DNA of 64,000 nucleotides from Streptomyces sp. WMMC940 (GTDB lineage Bacteria > Actinomycetota > Actinomycetes > Streptomycetales > Streptomycetaceae), in contig NZ_JAPZBC010000001.1 of the NCBI RefSeq assembly GCF_027460265.1, forward strand, positions 3,371,001 through 3,435,000, read 5' to 3'. A program made the translations under genes and the position numbers. The notes under the pieces are model-generated. The model saw nothing but the letters and a program-made list of their open reading frames with translations, did no database searches and had not been told where the DNA came from. Below are positions 50,507-59,490 of the stretch, one piece after another. Positions within the stretch are counted from its first letter, which is position 1. Every line of letters begins with the position of its first letter.

Positions 50507-51722
50507 ATGGACGTGCTGCACGACCGCTGGGCCGGCCTGGACATCAGCAAGAAGGACGCCAAGGCGTGCGTCCGCGCCCCGAGCACGAAGCGGCGGGGGT
50601 CGTTCACCACCGAGACCACCACCTGGGGATCGACGACGAACGCCGTACTCGCACTGCGCGATCACCTGCTCGCCGCCGAGGTCACACTCGTCGTGATCGA
50701 GGCGACGTCGGACTACTGGAAGCTGTTCTACTACCTGCTGGCCGACGAGTTGAACGTGATCCTGGTCAACGCGCGGCAGGTCAAGAACCTGCCCGGCCGC
50801 AAGACGGACGTCTCGGACGCGGCCTGGCTGGCCCAGCTCGGCGCCCACGGCCTGGTGAGGCCCTCGTTCGTGCCACCCCAGCCGGTGCGCGAGCTGCGGG
50901 ACCTGACCCGGGGCCCGCACCCAGATGACCCGCGAGCGCGGCCAGATCGTCCAGCGCCTGGAGAAACTTCTCGAAGACACCGGGATCAAACTGGCCGCGG
51001 TCGCCTCCGACATCATGGGCGTCTCCGGCCGGGCCATGCTGGAGGCCCTCATCGCGGGTGAACGCGATCCCCAGGTCCTCGCGGAGCTGGCCAAGCGCAA
51101 GCTCCGCAACAAGATCCCCGAGCTCACCGAGGCGCTGACCGGACGCTTCCGTGCCCACCATGCCTTCCTGACCCGGCTGCACCTGGATCACTACGACCAG
51201 CTCACCGACGCCATCGGGCAACTGGACACGCGGATCGACGAGGCGATGGCCCCCTTTCGTCCCGCGCTCGACCTGCTCGACACCGTCCCCGGGATCAACC
51301 GGGCCGTCGCCGAGGTGATCACCGCGGAGACCGGCGGCGACATGAGCCGTTTCGCCTCCGCCAGACACCTCGCCTCATGGGCCGGAGTCTGCCCCGGCCA
51401 CCACGAATCCGCCGGCCGCACCAAGAACACGAAGGTCCGCCCCGGCAACCCGTATCTCAAGGGCGCCCTCGGTCTCGCGGCATTCGGCGCGGCCAGGACC
51501 AAGGACACCTATCTGCAGGCCCGCTACAAACGGCTGACCACCCGCCGCGGCCCGCTCAAAGCCCTGGTCGCCATCGAGCACTCGATCATCACCGCGATCT
51601 GGCACATGCTCACCGACGACGTCCCCTACCAGGACCTCGGCGGCACCTACTTCGCCCAGCGCGACCCCGAACGCGCCACCCGCCGCGCGGTCACCGCCCT
51701 CAACCAGCTCGGCTGGGTCTGA
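50507..51722 (+). pseudogene. IS110-family transposase with a one-base insertion
   Basis: The N-terminal DEDD domain reads WAGLDISKKDAKACVRAP, VVIEATSDYWKLFYYLLADE and GRKTDVSDAAWLAQLGAHGL. At GGGG 50910-50913 the frame shifts; with GGG it would run LTRARTQMTRERGQIVQRLE. The rest (50925 onwards) has DTVPGINRAVAEVITAETGG, FASARHLASWAGVCPGHHES and GNPYLKGALGLAAFGAARTK, the transposase_20 domain. Its last codons lie in the end of the IS3 element, so the 3' end has been replaced. Confidence 0.85.
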
Positions 51723-51783
51723 TGCAGGTTCGGGTGACATCTGAACTGGCTTGCCCTGTGGGGCAGGTGGGAAGGATGTCGCT

Positions 51784-52092
51784 GTGCCCAAGCCCTATCC
51801 GGAGGAGTTCCGTCAGGACGTCGTGCGGGTCGCGAGGAACCGCGGGCCGGGTGTGACGGTCGAGGAGGTGGCCACTGACTTCGGAGTCCATCCGATGACG
51901 TTGTGGAAGTGGATGCGCCGAGCGGACATCGACGACGGCTCCAAGCCCGGAACCTCCAGCCAGGAGAGCGCGGAGCTGCGGGAGGCACGTCGGCGGATCA
52001 AGCTGCTGGAGCAGGAGAACGAGGTCCTGCGCCGGGCCGCGGCCTATCTGTCGCAGACACATCTGCCGGGAAAAGGATTTACCCGCTCGTGA
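51784..52092 (+). CDS. IS3-family transposase OrfA
   Basis: 102 residues from GTG 51784. HTH: YPEEFRQDVVRVARNRGPGV, VEEVATDFGVHPMTLWKWMR. A leucine-zipper-like helix follows (ELREARRRIKLLEQENEVLR). Frame A ends shortly after GGGAAAAGG at 52068-52076, the probable -1 frameshift site that yields the OrfAB fusion. Confidence 0.93.
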   Translation: MPKPYPEEFRQDVVRVARNRGPGVTVEEVATDFGVHPMTLWKWMRRADIDDGSKPGTSSQESAELREARRRIKLLEQENEVLRRAAAYLSQTHLPGKGFTRS

Positions 52093-52946
52093 AGGAGCTG
52101 GCCGGGGACGGGGTGCCCGTCACGGTGACGTGCCGGGTACTCAAGCTCGCCAGACAGCCCTATTACCGCTGGCTCGACAAGCCGGTGACCGACGCCGTAC
52201 TCGCTGAGGCGTATCGCGCGAACGCGTTGTTCGGGGCCCACCGTGAGGACCCTGAGTTCGGCTACCGCTTCCTGGCCGACGAGGCCCGCAGCACCGGGGC
52301 CGCGATGGCGGACCGGACCGCGTGGCGGATCTGCCGGGACAACCGCTGGTGGAGCGTGTTCGGCAAGAAGCGCGGCCGGGGCAAGAAGGCCGGCCCGCCA
52401 GTGCACGACGATCTCGTCCGTCGTGACTTCACCGCGGCCGGCCCGAACCGGCTCTGGCTCGCCGACATCACCGAACACGCCACCGGCAACGGTAAGCTGT
52501 ATCTCTGCGCGATCAAGGATGTCTTCAGCAACAGGATCGTGGGCTACTCCATCGACACGCGAATGAAGTCCCGCCTGGCCGTGATCGCCTTGGACAACGC
52601 CGTGGCCCGGCGTGAAAACGTCGACGGATGCATCCTGCACACCGATCGCGGCTCGCAATTCAGGTCCCGGAAGTTCGTCCGGGCGCTCGACCGCCACCGG
52701 ATGGACGGATCGATAGGGAGGGTCGGGACAGCCGGCGACAACGCGGCCATGGAGTCCTTCTTCAGCCTGCTGCAGAAGAACGTCCTCGACCGCAGGAAGT
52801 GGGCCACCTGCGAGGAACTACGGATCGCCATCGTGACCTGGATCGAGCGGACCTACCACCGCCGTCGCCGGCAAGCCGCACTCGGCCGACTGACCCCCGT
52901 CGAATTCCAGACCGTCATGACCACACCGGCCCTCCAGGCCGCGTGA
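52089..52946 (+). CDS. IS3-family transposase OrfB
   Basis: 285 residues from GTG 52089, or fused to OrfA by -1 slippage at AAAA (52071-52074) into the frame GKRIYPLVKEL. HTH_21-like region: VTCRVLKLARQPYYRWLDKP. DDE core: LWLADITEHATGNGKLYLCA (D), GCILHTDRGSQFRSRKFV (D), GDNAAMESFFSLLQKNVLDR (E), then ERTYHRRRRQAALGRLTP. All catalytic residues are present. Confidence 0.93.
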   Translation: MKELAGDGVPVTVTCRVLKLARQPYYRWLDKPVTDAVLAEAYRANALFGAHREDPEFGYRFLADEARSTGAAMADRTAWRICRDNRWWSVFGKKRGRGKKAGPPVHDDLVRRDFTAAGPNRLWLADITEHATGNGKLYLCAIKDVFSNRIVGYSIDTRMKSRLAVIALDNAVARRENVDGCILHTDRGSQFRSRKFVRALDRHRMDGSIGRVGTAGDNAAMESFFSLLQKNVLDRRKWATCEELRIAIVTWIERTYHRRRRQAALGRLTPVEFQTVMTTPALQAA

Positions 52947-52977
52947 CTCAACCTGTCACCCGAACCTGCATCAGACC

Positions 52978-53255
52978 CCTTGACTCCCGTTCGAGGCTGT
53001 GACAGAGGTGCATGGCATATGGCGCCGGCGCACAGGAGGCCACGGACACACCCTCCGCAAATGAAGTCCCACGGCTGACAGCACTGATGGTCGTGGTCGA
53101 CGTGCCAGTACGAAGTCTCTTCGTCTCCTCGGGGCCCCCGCGCACACAATGCACATACACGGTGTTGGAGTTCCAGGATGGCGTGCATGTCGCTCGCCTT
53201 CAGGTTGTACCGCCGCGCCTGACGCGCTACGACGCTACAGCTCAGGCAATGGCCC
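52978..53255 (-). pseudogene. Endonuclease VII-like (HNH) remnant truncated at both ends
   Basis: The open stretch reads HCLSCSVVARQARRYNLKAS, then MHAILELQHRVCALCARGPR, WHVDHDHQCCQPWDFICGGC and VRGLLC. The paired CxxC motifs, HVDHDH and VRGLLC are the signature of recombination endonuclease VII-type HNH enzymes of actinophages and elements. The 3' part is cut off by the IS3 end at 52977 and the 5' part near 53255 by the IS1380 region, so no full gene remains. Confidence 0.7.
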
Positions 53256-53330
53256 CTAACCTCGCGCTTTCATGAAGCGGACTGTCCGACAGGTGATCAG
53301 GCAAGCAGAAAGTGCCTCTGACCAGCGAGA

Positions 53331-54758
53331 ATGAGGATTGCTGAGGTCCTTGTTCCCGCCCCTGTCGGAGGCACTTTCCAGGTGAAGCAGCCTATCGGGT
53401 CCTATCCCCACGTCCTTGTCCGGGATGACGGCCGGGCCGTGGTCTCGCAGGCCGGTTCGGTCCTGCTGGTCGAAACGGTCCGCAAGATCGGCCTTGACCA
53501 GGCGATATCCACAGCCCTGACCCCGTGGCGGAGACCGCGAGCCGTCCACGACCCCGGCAAGATGCTCGTGGACCTTGCGCTGGCGGTCGCGCTCGGCGGG
53601 GACTGCCTCGCCGACATCGCGATGCTGCGGTGCGAGCCGGCCGTGTTCGGGCCGGTCGCCTCCGATCCGACGGTCTCCCGGCTGATCGACACCCTCGCTG
53701 CCTCCAGCGAGAAGGCGCTGACCGCGATCCGCACCGCACGTTCCGAAGTACGCAGGCGGGTCTGGGGACTGGCCGACGACCGTGCTCCGGACGCCGACGC
53801 TCAGGTGACCGTGGACCTGGACGGGGTCCTGGTCGTCGCGCACTCGGACAAGCAGGACGCGGCCCCGACTTGCAAGAAGACCTACGGCCACCACCCGCTC
53901 ATGGGCTTCGTCGACCACGGCCCGGGAGGAACCGGCGAACCTGTCGCAGCCCTCCTTCGGCCCGGCAACGCGGGCTCGAACACGGCCGCCGACCACATCA
54001 GCGCCGCTCGCCTCGCCCTGGCTCAACTGCCCAAGAAGTACCGGCGGGGACGGCGGACGCTGATCCGCTGTGATTCCGCGGGCGGCACCCACGAGTTCGT
54101 GGCCTGGCTCGCCCAGCGCGGACGCTGGCTGTCCTACTCGGTCGGCATGGTGATCACCGAGGCCATCCACGAGCACGTTCTGAAGATCCCCGCATCGGCC
54201 TGGACACCCGCAATCGAGTCGGACGGTGAGGTCCGTGACGGGGCCTGGGTCGCCGAACTCACCGGCGACCTGCTCGACGGCTGGCCCAAGGGCATGCGGC
54301 TGATCGTCCGCAAGGAACGGCCCCATCCCGGAGCCCAGTTGAGGATCACGGACGCGGACGGCATGCGGATCACCTGCTTCGCCACCAACACCCTCAACCG
54401 GCCGATCGCCGGACTCGAACTCCGCCACCGGCTGCGAGCCCGCGCGGAGGACCGCATCCGGGCCGCGCGTGCGACCGGTCTGCGCAACCTGCCCCTGCAC
54501 GACACCGCCCAGAACAAGGTCTGGCTGGAGATCGTCCAGATCGCCCTCGACCTGCTGGCCTGGATGCCCATGCTCGCCCTGACCGGCAAGACCCGGCTCT
54601 GGGAACCCCGCCGCCTGCGGTTGCGCCTGTTCTCCGCGGCCGGCCAGCTCGTCACCACCGGTCGGCGCCGCATCCTCCGCCTCGCACGCCATTGGCCCTG
54701 GACCCGCGAGATCACAGACGCCCTCGAACGGCTCGCACCCCTGCCAAACCCTGGCTGA
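53331..54758 (+). CDS. IS1380-family transposase
   Basis: 475 residues. Start region PVGGTFQVKQPIGSYPHVLV. DDE core: VTVDLDGVLVVAHSDKQDAA (D), GHHPLMGFVDHGPGGTGEPV, RTLIRCDSAGGTHEFVAWLA (D) and a Glu in the C-terminal DTAQNKVWLEIVQIALDLLA. This is the classic IS1380 pattern, and the protein is full length. A GCGGACTGTCCGAC stretch near 53277 may be close to the left end. The right end is not clear. Confidence 0.92.
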   Translation: MRIAEVLVPAPVGGTFQVKQPIGSYPHVLVRDDGRAVVSQAGSVLLVETVRKIGLDQAISTALTPWRRPRAVHDPGKMLVDLALAVALGGDCLADIAMLRCEPAVFGPVASDPTVSRLIDTLAASSEKALTAIRTARSEVRRRVWGLADDRAPDADAQVTVDLDGVLVVAHSDKQDAAPTCKKTYGHHPLMGFVDHGPGGTGEPVAALLRPGNAGSNTAADHISAARLALAQLPKKYRRGRRTLIRCDSAGGTHEFVAWLAQRGRWLSYSVGMVITEAIHEHVLKIPASAWTPAIESDGEVRDGAWVAELTGDLLDGWPKGMRLIVRKERPHPGAQLRITDADGMRITCFATNTLNRPIAGLELRHRLRARAEDRIRAARATGLRNLPLHDTAQNKVWLEIVQIALDLLAWMPMLALTGKTRLWEPRRLRLRLFSAAGQLVTTGRRRILRLARHWPWTREITDALERLAPLPNPG

Positions 54759-55195
54759 CCAGCGGACTCACCCGTCCCTACAAGAGAACGTGCCAGCCCG
54801 GAGGAGTGGAACCCGGCGTCCACCCGAGACGACACCCGGGCCCTGAAACTGCCCGGCCTCAGCCACCGACAACGAAATGGGCCCCCGACTCCGTCGGCGA
54901 CCCATCACGAAAGATCGAGGCTAACCCGTCCGTGGACGCCAAACCTGTAGGGGGCATCGCACGCCTCACAGGCCAGCAATGACTTGTCGGTGAGCGGAAT
55001 CCCGTAAGACATGCCCCGACAGTAGCGGGAGCTACTGACACCAGTTCACTCCCGATCGCGAAGGCTTCACTCACCGCGCACGGGAAGCGGGCGGGCGAAC
55101 TCTATGTGAGTGGATCACTGCCGAACAGATCGAGACCCAGGAGCCGACGTTCATCGGGCCCACGCGACTGAAGGACTCTGACGGCTTCCGGTCAT
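54759..55195. other. Gene-free region between IS1380 and IS5 element B copy 2
   Basis: 437 bp. It must include the IS1380 right end and a short stretch of host DNA. I see no coding signature, inverted repeat or tRNA. Confidence 0.5.
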
Positions 55196-56086
55196 TGAGC
55201 CCTTTCCAACTTGCGGCAACAGCGAGCCAGTTGGGGTGACAACGTGGTGAAGCCCCTGGTAGATGGGTTTTCGACCAAGAGAACCGTCTCCACCAGAGGC
55301 TTCGCATGCTTGTCTACCCTTCGGGCGTCGACGTGTCCAGCTCTGCCCTGCGCTTCCTGTCCGCCCGTCTGCGGCAGCACCGTCGCGCGATCGGCTCCCG
55401 CTGGAGGCGTCTGAACCCCGGCCGCCAGGCCCTGCTCGCACTCGCCCACCTGCGGATGGGAAACACGTATGCCCAGCTCGCGGCCGGATTCGGTATCGGA
55501 ACCACGACCGCCTATCGGTATGCCACCGAGGCTGTCGAACTCCTGGCAGGCCTCGCGCCCACCCTGGCCGACGCGATCCGGGTCGCGTCGACGAAGGCGT
55601 TCGTAATCCTCGACGGCACACTCCTGCCGACCGACCGCATCGCCGCGGACCCGCCCTTCTACTCCGGGAAACACAAGAAACACGGGATGAACCTGCAGGT
55701 CCTCACGGATCCCTTCGGCCGGCTGCTGTGGGCCTCGCCGGCACTGCCCGGCGCCGTCCACGATGTCCGCGCGGCCCGCGAGCACGGCATCGTCGACACC
55801 CTTGCCGCAGCCGACATCAAGTGCTGGGCGGACAAGGCATATCGGGGCGCCGGCGGGACCGTTCGAACCCCCTCCTGGGGCCGCTGGGAAACCCTTTCCA
55901 CCGGCCAGCAGGCCGTCAACCGGTCCCACGCGAAGATTCGCGCACTCGTCGAGCAGGCCATGGCCACCCTCAAATCCTGGCGGCTCCTCCGCAGGCTCCG
56001 GTGCTCGACCACCCGCGTCACCAGCCTCGTCCGGGCCGTCCTCGCCCTGCATCTGGCCAGCTCAGAGTGAGGATGGAAAAGGCTCA
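55196..56086. mobile_element. IS5-type element B copy 2 (intact)
   Basis: 891 bp with the same ends as the interrupted copy at 46604-48919 and almost complete identity, including the non-coding leader. It serves as the uninterrupted reference for that copy. Confidence 0.92.
55306..56070 (+). CDS. IS5-type transposase (DDE_Tnp_4-like), intact
   Basis: 254 residues. HTH region LAHLRMGNTYAQLAAGFGIG, TTAYRYATEAVELL. DDE domain: AFVILDGTLLPTDRIAADP (D), KCWADKAYRGAGGTVRTP (D), VEQAMATLKSWRLLRRLRC (E). It resembles the IS5/HARBI1-like DDE_Tnp_4 group. It lacks the interruption seen in copy 1, so it could mobilise both copies. Confidence 0.92.
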   Translation: MLVYPSGVDVSSSALRFLSARLRQHRRAIGSRWRRLNPGRQALLALAHLRMGNTYAQLAAGFGIGTTTAYRYATEAVELLAGLAPTLADAIRVASTKAFVILDGTLLPTDRIAADPPFYSGKHKKHGMNLQVLTDPFGRLLWASPALPGAVHDVRAAREHGIVDTLAAADIKCWADKAYRGAGGTVRTPSWGRWETLSTGQQAVNRSHAKIRALVEQAMATLKSWRLLRRLRCSTTRVTSLVRAVLALHLASSE

Positions 56087-56358
56087 GTGGGAGATTAGCC
56101 GCCCCTCGACTATTTCGAAAGAGGAACGCAAGCAGGGAGGCTCGGTGAGCCAACCTGGATGCATATGGAGGCTGGCTACGCGGGACCACAACCGGCTACG
56201 TAGGGGGCGGCACGGACCGTCAATCCGCGCCGTCCTCCTGCCGAACGGTCGGCGGCACATGGTGACTCCCCCGCGGACGCGGGCCGGGCGCGCACCGGCG
56301 AGTCGAGTCGGCGGTCGCGCGGGGCACGCGCGGGCCCGGGCGCGCCCGATGGGTCCGC

Positions 56359-57318
56359 TCAGTCGCAGAGCGTCGCCACCACAAGGCTGTCGAAGGCGAC
56401 GCGGCCGGACTGCCACACGGCGACCCGGACCACGGCGCCCTCGCCGGCGTCCTGCGCGGGGAGTCTGGTCGCGGAGACACGGCAAGGGGCGGTTGGGTCG
56501 AGGGCGAAGTGGAAGGCGCTGCGCAGCTCGACCGGGAGTACCCGGTAGGGGGCGCAGGCCGCCTGGATCGCCTGGCGGGCCGCCTCCACCAGGACCATGC
56601 CGGGGACTTCGCCCGCGGGCCGGTCGAAGAGGACCGGATGCCCGGGGTCCATCCGCAGGTCCCATTCCAGCCCCCGGCCCGCGGCCCTCGGGGATCGGGG
56701 CACACCCAGCACCACGTCGTGCTCGTGCAGCCGGCCCACGATCGCGGGGGGCACCGGTTCGGGAAGCGGCGGGTACCCGCCGCCCTCCGCCACGGCGGGG
56801 CCGCGAGAGGCGGACGCGTGCAGGGTCAGCCGTCCGGCACCCGCGAGGTCTCCCCCGCGCAGCAGGTCGGCCTCCAGGGTGAAGGCCGTGAGTCTCCCCT
56901 GTCGCCGCCGAAGGTCGGTGGCGGCAGCCTCGATGCGCAGCTCGGCGGGCGTGGTGCCGAGCAGAATCGTCCCCGGCACCACCTCGAACTCCATTTCGGC
57001 CATGGCGAAGCGGTCGCTCTCGGGAACCCCGTAGTACGCCTGCCCGACGAGAATGGCCGCCTGCCGGAGCGATTCCGCGACGAGGAGGGGGTCGTACCAG
57101 GCCCCGGCCACGGGTGCGTAGAAGTGGTGTCCGCGCGGCCACTGCGCGCCCAGCCGGAACGCGTCGGGGCCCAGCCGCCGCCAGTCCGTGATGAGCACCT
57201 CGGCCACCGCGCTGCGGTCGACGAGGTGGCGCGGAGCGGTCCGGACGAAGCGGAGGTCGGCCTCGCCCCCGGCCTCCGGCGGCAGGGGCACGGTGAGCGT
57301 GGGATCGGTGAGGGACAC
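56359..57318 (-). CDS. AfsA-family gamma-butyrolactone (A-factor type) biosynthesis protein
   Basis: 319 residues from GTG 57318, with AAAGG upstream. Two hotdog-like AfsA repeats are visible. The first has APRHLVDRSAVAEVLITDWR, WPRGHHFYAPVAGAWYDPLL and VAESLRQAAILVGQAYYGVP. The second has LHEHDVVLGVPRS, MDPGHPVLFDRPAGEVPGMV and LVEAARQAIQAACAPYRVLP. AfsA condenses a beta-ketoacyl-ACP with dihydroxyacetone phosphate in signalling-molecule synthesis. No butyrolactone receptor is seen in the window. It is last in a run of leftward genes. Confidence 0.88.
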   Translation of the reverse strand: MSLTDPTLTVPLPPEAGGEADLRFVRTAPRHLVDRSAVAEVLITDWRRLGPDAFRLGAQWPRGHHFYAPVAGAWYDPLLVAESLRQAAILVGQAYYGVPESDRFAMAEMEFEVVPGTILLGTTPAELRIEAAATDLRRRQGRLTAFTLEADLLRGGDLAGAGRLTLHASASRGPAVAEGGGYPPLPEPVPPAIVGRLHEHDVVLGVPRSPRAAGRGLEWDLRMDPGHPVLFDRPAGEVPGMVLVEAARQAIQAACAPYRVLPVELRSAFHFALDPTAPCRVSATRLPAQDAGEGAVVRVAVWQSGRVAFDSLVVATLCD

Positions 57319-57579
57319 GCAGGTTGCCTTTCTCGTGAGCGTCGACGCGGAGTGCGTGCCGGTGCGGTGCGAGTCCGGACCGGGCCGAGATGCGGACCGG
57401 GCCGGACGGGATACGGACCGGACCGGACCGGACGGGGTGCGGGCCGGATCGGAGTGCGGGCCGGTGCGTGGCAGGCCCCGGACGGGGTGGCCCAGCGCGT
57501 GCACGGTCCGGCCGGGACCCGGGCGGGGAGCCCGACCGAGGGCGTCGGCGATCTCGGCCGGGCGGCCGTCGCCCCGCCG
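57319..57579. repeat. GGACCGG-rich simple repeat between AfsA and flavin reductase genes
   Basis: 261 bp, extremely GC-rich. From about 57373 to 57470 it consists of degenerate units GGACCGGGCC/GGACCGGACC/GTGCGGGCCGG. No gene is visible. It may be a spacer generated by slippage. Confidence 0.6.
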
Positions 57580-58056
57580 TCAGGCAGCCGCCAGGGCGGT
57601 GAAGCGACCCGCGTGGAAGACCAGGGGCCCCGCCTGGTCGGTCAACGCCCCTTCCAGGGCCTCGGCGATGACCAGCTCGTGGTCACCGGCCCGGTGCAGC
57701 GCACTGATCCGGCAGTCGAGCCAGCCGAGACCGTCGGCCGGGATCGGGTGGCCGGCGCGCGTCGCCGACCAGTCGCCGCCGGCGAACCGGTCGGCGCCCT
57801 TGGCGCTGAACAGACGGCACAGTTCCGCGTGCCGGTCGCCGAGGATCGTCACGGCGAAGGACCCGGTGTCGCGGATGGCCGGCCAGGTGGAGGAGGTGTC
57901 CGCCGCGCACAGTGCGACGAGCGGCGGGCTCAGGGAGACGGAGGTGAAGGAGTTGACCGCCATGCCCTTGGGGCCTTCGGCCGTGTCGGCGGTGACCAGC
58001 ACCACTCCGGTGGTGAACCGGCCGAGTATGTCGCGGAACGAGCGCTGCTCCAGCAT
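57580..58056 (-). CDS. Flavin reductase (FMN-binding split barrel)
   Basis: 158 residues from ATG 58056. Family pattern: RDILGRFTTGVVLVTADTA, GMAVNSFTSVSLSPPLVALC, FAVTILGDRHAELCRLFSAK, LDCRISALHRAGDHELVIAE and VFHAGRFTAL. It would reduce FMN with NAD(P)H and supply it to a monooxygenase, most obviously the luciferase-like enzyme encoded next to it. The two genes are 226 bp apart, separated by simple repeats. Confidence 0.88.
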   Translation of the reverse strand: MLEQRSFRDILGRFTTGVVLVTADTAEGPKGMAVNSFTSVSLSPPLVALCAADTSSTWPAIRDTGSFAVTILGDRHAELCRLFSAKGADRFAGGDWSATRAGHPIPADGLGWLDCRISALHRAGDHELVIAEALEGALTDQAGPLVFHAGRFTALAAA

Positions 58057-58110
58057 GAGGTGCTTCCGATCGGATGGGACGCCCCGCCCGGACCGGGCGC
58101 GGACCGGGCG

Positions 58111-58207
58111 TGACGTGAGGTGAGGTGAAGTGGGGTGAGGTGAAGTGCGGTGAAGTGGGATGAGAGCTGCTGACTTCGCGGACTTCGCGGACTTCACCGA
58201 CTTCGCC
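58111..58207. repeat. Two simple repeats between flavin reductase and monooxygenase genes
   Basis: GGTGAAGTG-type units fill 58111-58164, then GACTTCGCG-type 9-bp units occur four times at 58172-58207. Both are direct repeats in a 226-bp spacer with no gene. Confidence 0.75.
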
Positions 58208-58282
58208 GCCTCGGTCGGCCGGCCCTCCTCGCGGACCCTGCTGACGTCCGGAAACGATTCGGCAGGGCCGGGCGTGCCGTGG

Positions 58283-59401
58283 CTACGAGGACCGCTTGTT
58301 GCGGGCGGCGATCGCGAAGTCCACCGCCTCCTGCGGGCGGGCGGCCGTGCCGGTGACACGCGGAGCGACGTAGCGGGCGAGGAGTTCCATGCTGCGGTTG
58401 GTCTTCTCCCACGACGTCCAGTCGGCGACGTAGACGAGCAGCGTCCCGAAGCCGCCCGTGATCTCGTGCAGCCGCTCGATGCCGGCGACCACGTCGTCGA
58501 CGGAACCGACGAGCGCGCCGCCCGCCTCGACCCGGGCCTCCAGCGCCCGCTCGCGCGGTACGTCCGGGCTGAGCACCTCGCGGCCGGCCGCCTTGCCGAA
58601 GTACTCGAACAGCCAGCGGTCGTAGCCCTCACGGACGTCCGCGTACGCCTCCTCGCGGGTCTCCGCCACGTGCACCGGCAGCGCGATGCGCCACTTGTCG
58701 CGGTCAAGGGTCCGACCGTGCTCGGCGGCGGCCTCCTCCGCGTACTTCCACTGGTGGGCGAGGTTGATGTGGGCGGGGGCTCCGGGCGTCAGCAGGGCGA
58801 AGGGCAGGGCGAAGGAGGTCATGCTCAGCCCGTACTTGCCGATGAGGGCCGGGCTGGACTGCGAGGTCCCCGATGTGGCGAGGGCGACCTCGATGCCCTG
58901 GGGGCTGAAGCGCGGAAGCTGGAGCTTCGCGTCGCGCAGGTCGAACCAGTCCGTCTGCTGGGTGATCCGCTCGTCACCGTTGACGAGTTCGAGGACGGTG
59001 GGCAGGGCCTCCTCCAGGCGGCGCCGCTGCACCGGCTGCTGAAGACCGAACATCTGCGCGTCGAAGGGCACGCCCGGACCGACGCCCAGGATGTACCGGC
59101 CGCGGGTGAGGTGGTCGAGGTGAACGGCCCGACTCGCCACGTGGAAGGGGTGGTGCCCCGAGAGCGGCACGACTCCGTGGGCCAGCTTGATCTGGGTGGT
59201 GCGCTGCGAGGCGGCGGCGATCATCGTCTCGGGAGCGCCAACGAGGCCCCAGCCCAGCGTGTGGTGCTCGCCGAACCACGCCTCGTCGTAGTTGAGCGCG
59301 TCGGCGTGCTCGACGAGGTCCAGGTTCCGGCGTATCGCCAGGTGCGGGTCCTGGCCGGTCTCGTGGACGGGGGACAGGAAAAGGCCGATACGGCTGTGCA
59401 C
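58283..59401 (-). CDS. Luciferase-like (LLM class) flavin-dependent monooxygenase
   Basis: 372 residues. TIM-barrel LLM features: IGLFLSPVHETGQDPHLAIR, YDEAWFGEHHTLGWGLVGAP, IKLAHGVVPLSGHHPFHVAS, LTRGRYILGVGPGVPFDAQM, VALATSGTSQSSPALIGKYG and GSVDDVVAGIERLHEITGGF. It needs reduced FMN from a partner reductase, which is encoded immediately downstream. Substrate unknown; enzymes of this class oxidise carbon or nitrogen centres. Confidence 0.9.
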   Translation of the reverse strand: MHSRIGLFLSPVHETGQDPHLAIRRNLDLVEHADALNYDEAWFGEHHTLGWGLVGAPETMIAAASQRTTQIKLAHGVVPLSGHHPFHVASRAVHLDHLTRGRYILGVGPGVPFDAQMFGLQQPVQRRRLEEALPTVLELVNGDERITQQTDWFDLRDAKLQLPRFSPQGIEVALATSGTSQSSPALIGKYGLSMTSFALPFALLTPGAPAHINLAHQWKYAEEAAAEHGRTLDRDKWRIALPVHVAETREEAYADVREGYDRWLFEYFGKAAGREVLSPDVPRERALEARVEAGGALVGSVDDVVAGIERLHEITGGFGTLLVYVADWTSWEKTNRSMELLARYVAPRVTGTAARPQEAVDFAIAARNKRSS

Positions 59402-59490
59402 AGTGATCCTCCGGAGGAGTGGTGTTGGTGGAGCGGTGAAACAAGAGGGCGCGGGGAGGCGGATGCGTGGGACACAGCCGCCGCCCCGGG

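Larger units (their letters stand above)
51716..52977. mobile_element. IS3-family element
   Basis: 1262 bp bounded by perfect 24-bp inverted repeats: 51716-51739 (GGTCTGATGCAGGTTCGGGT and four more) and its exact complement 52954-52977. Its left end overlaps the IS110 stop codon, so it inserted into the tail of that gene. Both transposase frames look intact. Confidence 0.93.
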
